NCBI RefSeq assembly: GCF_024267655.1
Contig: NZ_CP100595.1
Coordinates: 2,356,001-2,420,000, forward strand
DNA: 64,000 bases
Reading direction: 5' to 3'
DNA from: Arcobacter roscoffensis
GTDB taxonomy: Bacteria > Campylobacterota > Campylobacteria > Campylobacterales > Arcobacteraceae
The notes beneath the pieces were generated by a model that saw only the letters and a program-made list of their open reading frames with translations, did no database searches and had not been told where the DNA came from. This document shows, piece after piece, positions 57,273 through 64,000 of this stretch. Numbering within the stretch: position 1 is the first letter of the stretch; each line of letters opens with the position of its first letter. The position numbers and the translations under genes are program-made.

Positions 57273-58275
57273 ATAATAAAACAACTAAAGCATATCCTAC
57301 AAAAATAAGCAACATAAATAAAATAAAACCTAATAATAAAGGCTTTAAGCCAACACTAATAATCTCTTTAATTTTCGTATTATATCCCAGTGCAAACATT
57401 GCCATAGCTAATAAAAATAAATCAATTTCATTAATCAAATCAATTGTCTTTGCTTCAAGAATATTAAAAGAGTTAAATAAAATCACTATTATAAATAAAA
57501 CTGCAAACCAAGGAATAGCAAGTTTTGTTTTTTGTGTATTTTTTGGAACAAAATTTAAAGCTACAAAAATCAAAAAAGGAGCTAAAAACATTACTCTTAT
57601 CATTTTTACAACAACTGCATTATCTGATATTAGTTCATTATCTAAGCTATTAGCAGCTCCGACTACATGAGCTACCTCATGCAATGTTCCTCCTATGTAT
57701 AAAGCCATTTTTTTCTCATTTAAACTTAATAATCCAAGATTATAAAAATAAGGATATATAAACATTGCTAGTGTTCCAAAAAGAACAACTGTTGATATTG
57801 CAAGACTAGTTTTATAAGCTTTGTTTTTTAGTACAGATTCAGTTGCTAAAACAGCTGCTGCTCCACATATAGAACTTCCAGCACTAATTAAAATAGCTAT
57901 TTGCTTATCTATTTTAAGAAATTTAACGCCTATTATATATCCAAAAATAAAAGTAGTACATACAATAATAAAGCTATAAATAATTCCTTGCATTCCTATA
58001 TCTTGTAGGTCACTTACTGTTAATCTAAAACCATACAAGACTATTGCAAGACGTAAAAGTTGTTTTGTACAAAAGCTTAGACTACTTTTGTTTTCTATAA
58101 AATTAAATCTATCTAAAACATTTGACAAAAATATACCTAGAAGTATTGCTATTATTAAAATTGAGAATCCTAGGTTTTCAATAAATGCTATTTTTGAAAT
58201 ATAAAAACTGAAAACTGTAAACACTAAAATATAAGCTATGCCTTTATAAAACTTAAAATCTTTAAAGTTTTGCAT
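57271..58275 (-). CDS. yeiH: YeiH-family membrane transporter (putative sulfate exporter)
   Basis: About 334 residues with around ten hydrophobic segments. The family motifs G-S-S-I-C-G-A-A-A-V and G-G-T-L-H-E-V-A-H-V-V-G-A are clear (Cons_hypoth698). I place the start at 58275, with AAAAGGAA upstream, instead of nine codons earlier. YeiH relatives are annotated as sulfate or sulfonate exporters on limited evidence. The gene is divergent from a LysR regulator, as in the yeiE-yeiH pair of E. coli. Confidence 0.85.
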   Translation of the reverse strand: MQNFKDFKFYKGIAYILVFTVFSFYISKIAFIENLGFSILIIAILLGIFLSNVLDRFNFIENKSSLSFCTKQLLRLAIVLYGFRLTVSDLQDIGMQGIIYSFIIVCTTFIFGYIIGVKFLKIDKQIAILISAGSSICGAAAVLATESVLKNKAYKTSLAISTVVLFGTLAMFIYPYFYNLGLLSLNEKKMALYIGGTLHEVAHVVGAANSLDNELISDNAVVVKMIRVMFLAPFLIFVALNFVPKNTQKTKLAIPWFAVLFIIVILFNSFNILEAKTIDLINEIDLFLLAMAMFALGYNTKIKEIISVGLKPLLLGFILFMLLIFVGYALVVLL

Positions 58276-58376
58276 GATTTTTCCTTTTAATCTTGACTCC
58301 ATTATAAAGGATTAATTTTTATTTGTAAAATTAATTAATTTTGCTATAATAATAAAAAAAATTTATAGGATATATT

Positions 58377-59264
58377 TTGATTACAATTAAAGAACTAGAT
58401 ATATTTTTTAAACTTTGTGAAGATTCTCATATATCAAATCTTGCAAAGCAAATAAATATGACCCAAGCAGCAATTTCATCAAGTCTTAACTCTTTGGAAA
58501 AAAAACTTGAAGAAAAGCTTTTTGATAGAGTTGGAAAAAGACTAATTTTAAATGAAAGGGGTAGACTTTTTAAAGAATACTCTTACAGTCCATACTTAGA
58601 ACTTTTGTATAGTACTGAGATATTTAGTAATGATAAATTAAAAGGCAATTTAAAAATAGCTTCAAGTAAAACCTTCAACTGTATTGATTTATCATTATAT
58701 GTATATGATTTTATATCAAAACACAATGTACAAATCACAAAACACTCAAATAATACAAAACAGATTATTCAATCTATTGTTGATTCTTCAATTGATATAG
58801 GTTTTATAGAAAATGAGTTTAATGACCCACATATAATAAAAGAAAAACTTAGTGATGATGAACTTATTATTGTAAGTGCAAATGAGCTTTATACTAATGA
58901 GAGTTATTTTATAGATGAATTATATAAAATGAATTGGATATTAAGAGAAAAAGGCTCTGCAACTAGAGAAATATTTTTAAATAAAATTCCAGATCCTGGA
59001 AATATAAATATAGCAATGGAAATATCAAATTTTGATGAAATCAAAGCCATATTACTTCATGATAAAAATAGCATTACTTGTATTTCAAAACTTGCAGTAC
59101 AAAAAGAAGTAGAAGATAAAAAACTATTTAAGATAAAGGTTAAAAACATTGATTTTAAAAGGGAGCTTTTCATGATTTACCATAGAGACAAATATAAAAG
59201 TAAACTCTTTTTAGAATTCACTTCATACATACGAGATTGTTTTTATAAAAACTTTTATGAATGA
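58377..59264 (+). CDS. LysR-family transcriptional regulator
   Basis: A 295-residue regulator with a TTG start at 58377 (AGGAT about 8 nt upstream). The N-terminal winged helix-turn-helix (1-60) has I-S-N-L-A-K-Q-I-N-M-T-Q-A-A-I-S-S-S-L. The effector domain spans about 90-290. It is divergent from yeiH with about 100 bp between the starts, and likely controls that gene and itself. The neighbourhood mirrors yeiE-yeiH of enterobacteria. Confidence 0.9.
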   Translation: MITIKELDIFFKLCEDSHISNLAKQINMTQAAISSSLNSLEKKLEEKLFDRVGKRLILNERGRLFKEYSYSPYLELLYSTEIFSNDKLKGNLKIASSKTFNCIDLSLYVYDFISKHNVQITKHSNNTKQIIQSIVDSSIDIGFIENEFNDPHIIKEKLSDDELIIVSANELYTNESYFIDELYKMNWILREKGSATREIFLNKIPDPGNINIAMEISNFDEIKAILLHDKNSITCISKLAVQKEVEDKKLFKIKVKNIDFKRELFMIYHRDKYKSKLFLEFTSYIRDCFYKNFYE

Positions 59265-59363
59265 TTACAAAGTAATTACAGTTACAATTTGATTACATAA
59301 AAAAGAAGATATATTTAGTAATAATTTGTCATGATTCCACCAACATAATAAAAAAGGATATTC

Positions 59364-59576
59364 ATGACATTTATTCCAGTCTCAACACAACTTTTACAAG
59401 CTGTAAAATCTAATAATGCAATAAAAGTAGAAGAGCTTATTTTAAACTCTGATACAAAAAGAGAACTTATCTTAGAACATGTATTAGAACATGGAGAAAA
59501 GTCTTTAGCTAATTTACTTCCAAGGTTTAGAAGTAAAGGATTAGTTTTAAATATTCAAAGTTTATTAAATATCTAA
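59364..59576 (+). CDS. Small protein of unknown function
   Basis: A 70-residue, mostly helical, hydrophilic protein with a strong ribosome site (AAAAAAGGATATTC-ATG). The middle L-I-L-N-S-D-T-K-R-E-L-I-L-E-H-V-L-E-H-G suggests paired helices. I recognise no family. Its stop overlaps that of the DUF2161 gene on the other strand by four bases. Confidence 0.65.
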   Translation: MTFIPVSTQLLQAVKSNNAIKVEELILNSDTKRELILEHVLEHGEKSLANLLPRFRSKGLVLNIQSLLNI

Positions 59577-60244
59577 AAACTAGACTTTTTTTCTAACCAA
59601 AGGCTAATTTCTTCCTTGCCTTTAGAGTTTAAGGAATAAATACCCTTTCCAACTCTATCAAACCAAGCATAAAAATTATTGTACATAATATCCCTAGCTT
59701 TAGGTTCATCCAAATCTTTAGCTATAGCTGAGGCTTTACTATCTCCATGTTCTTGTAAATATATAGCTACTTTTAAAGCTTTTTGCCTATAAGAAGTAAG
59801 TACTCCTTTTTTACTTGCCATTCCACCAAGATTTGGATCCCCTATTCTACTTTGAAATTCTGCTAAAAGTTTTTCTTTTTTTTGTTTTATTTTTCTTGGT
59901 TTATACTCAGTTGGGTCTAATACTACTTCAACACTATTTTTAGTTACATCTATTAAAATAAGTCCAAACCCTAAAATTTTTAGAAGTTTAACAGTTAGTT
60001 TTCTCTTCTTTTTAAAAGCTTTTGAGTCCTTGGGAATACCTATATAAACTACAGATGATAAGCTAAGTCTATCTACACTTTGAAGTAAAACATCGAGATT
60101 TAAAGAGAGTTTTAACTCAACAATAAGAGGTTCTTCATCTTCTCTTATTGCTAAAACATCACAGTCACAAACTTCCCCTTTAACTTTATAGTTTTGTCCT
60201 TCTAAATATTGTTTTAGAGGTAGATATAAATCAGATTCTTTCAT
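59573..60244 (-). CDS. DUF2161-family protein with PD-(D/E)XK nuclease-like core
   Basis: A 223-residue protein. The N-terminal region L-Y-L-P-L-K-Q-Y-L-E-G-Q-N-Y-K-V-K-G-E-V, then Asp29 in C-D-V-L-A-I and Glu43-x-Lys45 in I-V-E-L-K-L, fit a PD-(D/E)XK active site. The C-terminal part (about 150-220) looks like a winged helix: G-V-L-T-S-Y-R-Q-K-A-L-K-V-A, then Y-S-L-N-S-K-G. No substrate is known. It stands alone with no restriction or methylase partner. Confidence 0.8.
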   Translation of the reverse strand: MKESDLYLPLKQYLEGQNYKVKGEVCDCDVLAIREDEEPLIVELKLSLNLDVLLQSVDRLSLSSVVYIGIPKDSKAFKKKRKLTVKLLKILGFGLILIDVTKNSVEVVLDPTEYKPRKIKQKKEKLLAEFQSRIGDPNLGGMASKKGVLTSYRQKALKVAIYLQEHGDSKASAIAKDLDEPKARDIMYNNFYAWFDRVGKGIYSLNSKGKEEISLWLEKKSSF

Positions 60245-60385
60245 ATATTATTACTTTTCAAAATTTTTTATTTAGTTTACCTTTTATTAGTTTTTATTGT
60301 ATTGAAAATAGCTTATTTTTATTATATAAATGTGTGCAAAAGAAATACTTTGATAATATCTTATAATTAAAACTCAAGGTAGATT

Positions 60386-61603
60386 ATGAGAATTTTACAT
60401 GCATTAGCACAAAGACCAGGCAGAACAGGAAGTGGTGTATTTTTACAACAGTTATTTAAAGCAGGCTTAGAAAAAGGTTATGAACAAGCTGTATTAGCAG
60501 GAGTTCCACTAGAAGAGAAAGAACCTGATATAGATAATCTTGATATAAAAAACTTCTATCCTATACTATTTGAAACAGCAGAACTTCCTTTTCCTGTTGT
60601 TGGAATGAGTGATATAATGCCTTATAAAAGTACAAAGTATAGTGATATAGATGAAACTATGTATAATATGTATGAAAAAGAGTTCAAAAAAGTAATCAAA
60701 AAAGCAGTTGAAGAGTTCAAACCTGATGTTGTTATTTCAAATCATATTTGGCTTTTATCTACATTTATCAAAGATTTATACCCAAATCTTAAAACATTAG
60801 TTTTATGTCATGGAACGGATTTGAGGCAAATGGAACTTTCAAAACATCTATTGCCTATTGTAAAAGAAAAAATTCCTAAATGTGATTATCTTTTTGCTTT
60901 AAATTCTGTACAAGCACAAAGTATTAAAAACTTATATGATGTAGAAGATGAGCAAGTTATTACAAGTGGTAGCGGATATAATCCTCAGATGTTCTTTCCT
61001 ATAAAAAGAGAAAAAAACAAAAAAGTAAAAATTACTTATGTTGGAAAAATAGCCAATGCAAAGGGCCTTCCACATCTGATAAATGCAATTGAAAATACTA
61101 CAAATTGTGAACACTTAGAACTAAACCTTATAGGAAAAGGAAGTGGAGATGAGAGTAAAAATATAATTGAGAGTATTAAAACAAAAAAAGCAGATATAAA
61201 ATACTTAGGTGCTTTACCTCAAAATGAATTAGAAAACCAACTGAGACATAGTGATATTTTTATACTTCCATCTTTTTATGAAGGTCTTCCATTAGTTGTA
61301 ATTGAAGCTTTAGCATCTGGTGCAAAAGTAATTGCCACAGATTTACCAGGTCTTGATGACTTCTTAGGAGATAAGATAAAAGAACTAGATGCAATAAGAT
61401 ATATCAGTATGCCAAAACTTGAAACTGTAGATACTCCATATCAAAATGAAATTGAATGTTTTGAAAAAGATATAACTTCTAAACTAGATGAAGTAAGTAA
61501 TGAAATATTAAATGACAAAGAGTATAAAATAGATGAAGTAATCAAACTACTTGAAGATAAAACTTGGCTAGGATTATTTAACAGATTAGAGAAGAGATTT
61601 TAA
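60386..61603 (+). CDS. GT4-family glycosyltransferase
   Basis: A 405-residue GT-B enzyme. The N-terminal domain starts R-I-L-H-A-L-A-Q-R-P-G-R-T-G-S-G-V-F. The C-terminal Rossmann domain has Y-V-G-K-I-A-N-A-K-G-L-P-H-L and the nucleotide-sugar site E-G-L-P-L-V-V-I-E-A-L-A-S-G (E-x7-E type). Both substrates are unknown. It is a single gene with TATAAT at 60362-60367, not in a polysaccharide cluster. Confidence 0.9.
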   Translation: MRILHALAQRPGRTGSGVFLQQLFKAGLEKGYEQAVLAGVPLEEKEPDIDNLDIKNFYPILFETAELPFPVVGMSDIMPYKSTKYSDIDETMYNMYEKEFKKVIKKAVEEFKPDVVISNHIWLLSTFIKDLYPNLKTLVLCHGTDLRQMELSKHLLPIVKEKIPKCDYLFALNSVQAQSIKNLYDVEDEQVITSGSGYNPQMFFPIKREKNKKVKITYVGKIANAKGLPHLINAIENTTNCEHLELNLIGKGSGDESKNIIESIKTKKADIKYLGALPQNELENQLRHSDIFILPSFYEGLPLVVIEALASGAKVIATDLPGLDDFLGDKIKELDAIRYISMPKLETVDTPYQNEIECFEKDITSKLDEVSNEILNDKEYKIDEVIKLLEDKTWLGLFNRLEKRF

Positions 61604-61618
61604 TAAACCTTCTTTACT

Positions 61619-62440
61619 CTAATTGTCAATTAAAAATTTCCTTATCTCTTTATATAAAGAATCTGGATTTTCTTCAATAACTAAATGACCAGTATCTTCA
61701 ATAGTGACTAATTTTGAGTTTTTAATATGAGAATGAAGCTTGTAGGCTTGTTCTACGGGAATCCACTCATCCTTTTTTCCCCATAAGATAAGTACTTCAC
61801 TTTTAATCTCATCAAACTTATCTTGAAATTCATCTGTATATTTTGAACTAGCTTGTGCAATTTGTCTATAAAAAGCAGCTTTCCCATCCTCAGCAGTCCA
61901 AGGAGTTAATATTCCTTCAATTGTTTCTTTATTTAACTCTTGATAAGCAGCTGTTTTAATGTAAGCCTCAACTATAGCTTTGTGAATATAATCTGGAACT
62001 TGGGCAAAAGCTTCTTCATGTTTTTCCACATGTTTAAAAAATGGTGAACCCCAAGGTGAAATTGCAACAGGGTCAATAAGAACAATTTTTTTATAATTTA
62101 TTTTATCAAGAATATGACTTCTTAAAACTGTAGTTCCACCAAAATCATGACCAATAATATATGGATTTTCTAAACCCCAGTGACTAATTAACTCTTTTAA
62201 AACTTTGTTTTGTACAGCTAGTGATACATCAGCATCTTTTTTATTAGATTGTCCATAACCTAGTAAATCAAAATAGTAAACCTTGAAGGAGGAAGATAGT
62301 TTATTTATTAAGTGTCTTAAATTAAAAGATGACCAAGGTGTTCCATGAACTAATATCAAAGCTTCACCTTTACCTTTTATAGCATATTTTATCTCTTTAT
62401 TATCATAACTATAAGAATAAGGAAGTTTCCAGTTTTTCAT
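61619..62440 (-). CDS. Alpha/beta hydrolase of the haloalkane dehalogenase/epoxide hydrolase type
   Basis: A 273-residue cytoplasmic enzyme. The oxyanion motif is V-H-G-T-P (His32 on). The nucleophile is Asp99 in G-H-D-F-G-G, so an acid, not Ser, attacks, as in dehalogenases and epoxide hydrolases. The base is likely His252 in T-G-H-L. A Trp usually follows the nucleophile in dehalogenases; here it is Phe, which weakens that call. The substrate is unknown. Confidence 0.85.
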   Translation of the reverse strand: MKNWKLPYSYSYDNKEIKYAIKGKGEALILVHGTPWSSFNLRHLINKLSSSFKVYYFDLLGYGQSNKKDADVSLAVQNKVLKELISHWGLENPYIIGHDFGGTTVLRSHILDKINYKKIVLIDPVAISPWGSPFFKHVEKHEEAFAQVPDYIHKAIVEAYIKTAAYQELNKETIEGILTPWTAEDGKAAFYRQIAQASSKYTDEFQDKFDEIKSEVLILWGKKDEWIPVEQAYKLHSHIKNSKLVTIEDTGHLVIEENPDSLYKEIRKFLIDN

Positions 62441-62555
62441 TATCTCTCTTTTTTAATATTTAAGGTATTGTACTTTATTTTTCTGATAAAAAGTAGAAAT
62501 ATTACATAATGAAATGAAAATATTTTAATGAATTAATGAAGAATGTAAAAGAGTA

Positions 62556-62584
62556 AGAAAAACTGAATTAAATTCAGTTTTTCT
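62556..62584. terminator. Terminator after purH
   Basis: AGAAAAACTGAATT and AATTCAGTTTTTCT arms form a near-perfect stem between 62556 and 62584, with A- and T-rich edges that would serve either strand. It lies just after the purH stop. Confidence 0.75.
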
Positions 62585-62592
62585 AAAACTAA

Positions 62593-64000
62593 TTAATGTA
62601 AGAAGTGTCTTTTATTTGAAAAATAAAGTGCCATACCAAATTCATTAGCAGCTTCTATAATTTCTTCATCTCTAATACTTCCACCTGGTTCTATTACACA
62701 CTTAACACCAGCTTCTTGTGCAGCGTCAATTGAGTCTCTAAATGGGAAGAATGCTTCAGATGCTAAAGCAGCACCAGTTACATCAATACCTAAATCTTCT
62801 GCTTTTCTTAAAGCAGCTTTTGCAGCATCAACTCTTGAAGTCATACCCATACCAACAGCAACCATAGCAGAATCTTTTACATATACCACACAGTTTGATT
62901 TAGTTAATGAAGCTACTTTATAAGCAATCTCCATATCTTTTTTCTCTTGTGCAGATGCTTCTCTAGTTGATTTTAATTCAGAGTTTGCAACTTCATCATC
63001 TTCAACTTTATCAGCATCTTGGAATACAAAACCACCATCAACAATTTTGAAGTTAATATCATCATTTGCCATTTCTAACTTAGTAGTACCTTGTTTAAAT
63101 AGTTTAATTCTTTTCTTTTTGTTTAACTCTTCTTCTGCTTCAGGAGTGAAATCAGCAGCAAATACTACTTCTAAAAAGATTTCATTCATTTTAACAGCTA
63201 AGGGTAAATCTACAATACCATTTACAGCAACTACTCCACCAAATGCAGAGATTGGGTCACATCTTAAAGCACTCTCATAAGACTCTAATAATGTATCTTT
63301 AATAGCAAATCCACATGGGTTTCCATGTTTTACAATACATACAGCGTTTTCATCACCAAAAGCAGATGCAATTTTTGCAGCTCCTGAAATATCACCCATA
63401 TTATTAAATGATGCTTCACCTTTTAAAGTGATAAATTTATTTGATAAGTGATTATCAAACTCATATAATGCACCTTTTTGATGAGGGTTTTCTCCATATC
63501 TAGTATCAAATACTTTAACACCCGTGATAAATTGTTTATCACCCATACCATTGTTAAATCTTTTATTCATATAATTAGCAATCATAGAATCATAAGCAGC
63601 TGTATGCTCATATGCTTTAATCATCATATTTCTTCTGAACTCAGCAGTATTTGTGTCATTTTTTAAGTTGTTAAGTACTAAATCATAATCAACAACATCA
63701 GTTACAATAATTACAGAATCATGGTTTTTAGCTGCACTTCTAACCATAGCAGGTCCACCAATATCAATATTCTCAATAATTTCTTCAAAATCATCAGTTT
63801 TTTCAATAGTAGCTTTAAATGGATATAAATTAACACATACTAAATCAATACCTTCAACACCTAATTCTTTTGCTTGATCTAAGTGTGATTGTTTATCTCT
63901 TCTATGTAAGATACCACCATGAATATATGGATTTAAAGTTTTAACTCTACCTTCAAAACACTCTGGAAATTTAGTAACTTCATTTGCTTCAATTACTGCA
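62593..64000 (-). CDS. purH: Bifunctional AICAR transformylase/IMP cyclohydrolase (5' end outside window)
   Basis: The frame is open from the stop at 62593 to the right edge, giving 469 codons; about the first 40 residues are missing. The N-terminal cyclohydrolase part shows [15 protein letters not shown] and [14 protein letters not shown]. The transformylase part has K-H-G-N-P-C-G and the conserved end G-G-S-I-R-D-E-E-I. It makes IMP in the last two steps of purine synthesis. Confidence 0.97.
   Translation of the reverse strand, partial: AVIEANEVTKFPECFEGRVKTLNPYIHGGILHRRDKQSHLDQAKELGVEGIDLVCVNLYPFKATIEKTDDFEEIIENIDIGGPAMVRSAAKNHDSVIIVTDVVDYDLVLNNLKNDTNTAEFRRNMMIKAYEHTAAYDSMIANYMNKRFNNGMGDKQFITGVKVFDTRYGENPHQKGALYEFDNHLSNKFITLKGEASFNNMGDISGAAKIASAFGDENAVCIVKHGNPCGFAIKDTLLESYESALRCDPISAFGGVVAVNGIVDLPLAVKMNEIFLEVVFAADFTPEAEEELNKKKRIKLFKQGTTKLEMANDDINFKIVDGGFVFQDADKVEDDEVANSELKSTREASAQEKKDMEIAYKVASLTKSNCVVYVKDSAMVAVGMGMTSRVDAAKAALRKAEDLGIDVTGAALASEAFFPFRDSIDAAQEAGVKCVIEPGGSIRDEEIIEAANEFGMALYFSNKRHFLH

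Overview
The window is AT-rich, densely packed bacterial chromosome. Protein sequences and gene order point to the phylum Campylobacterota, most likely an Arcobacter-like genus (Arcobacteraceae). The signs are a split b/b' ATP synthase stalk, proB-obgE-rpmA-rplU next to fmt and birA-parA-parB, an rpmH-rnpA-yidD-yidC-jag-mnmE block, and a crowd of histidine kinases with the H-Q-W-R-Q-P-L phosphoacceptor box typical of this phylum. The assignment comes from recognition, not from a database search.

Layout. 1-2833: the first 679 residues of a giant tandem-repeat adhesin with a LapA-type N-terminal retention module, divergent from a response regulator. 2830-17925: a nearly unbroken minus-strand housekeeping run (birA-parA-parB, atpF'-F-H-A-G-D-C, tolQ-R-A-B-pal-cpoB, slyD, fabD-mtnN). 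17989-24634: an AEC transporter, then fmt-proB-obgE, rpmA-rplU, ridA and dnaG. 24719-27956: plus-strand lapB-like, rnhA, rnc and aroC. 28031-34322: htpX with a tiny membrane protein, sixA, mnmE-jag-yidC-yidD-rnpA-rpmH. 34372-45516: four sensor histidine kinases and a tethered substrate-binding protein, interrupted by clpB. 45692-46580: rnhB and a thiamine-binding-family gene. 46552-49345: a small integrated island between perfect 113-bp direct repeats, holding a broken tyrosine recombinase and two unrecognised membrane/coiled-coil genes. 49416-64000: msrA-msrB, an FAH-family enzyme, a Sel1 lipoprotein, a Nudix hydrolase, bioA, a fifth histidine kinase fused to two periplasmic binding domains, a YeiH exporter with a divergent LysR regulator, a DUF2161 nuclease-fold protein, a glycosyltransferase, an alpha/beta hydrolase and purH, which runs off the right edge.

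How the genes work together. Most of the window is core machinery: energy conversion (F1Fo), envelope integrity (Tol-Pal, YidC/YidD), chromosome segregation (ParAB), translation and tRNA modification, and protein quality control (ClpB, HtpX, MsrAB, SlyD). The accessory layer is sensory and surface-related. Five HQWRQPL-type kinases have no receiver gene beside them, and the only response regulator sits beside the adhesin.

The strongest leads are the 113-bp-repeat island with its unknown two-gene cargo, the LapA-like adhesin with a visible cleavage-type motif, an HspR/HAIR-like operator over a perfect consensus promoter at clpB, an rnpA gene that appears to start at ATT inside rpmH, and a hairpin that may silence read-through translation of one kinase. 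There is no CRISPR array, rRNA gene or convincing tRNA gene. No stretch longer than about 300 bases is left without a gene or gene remnant.
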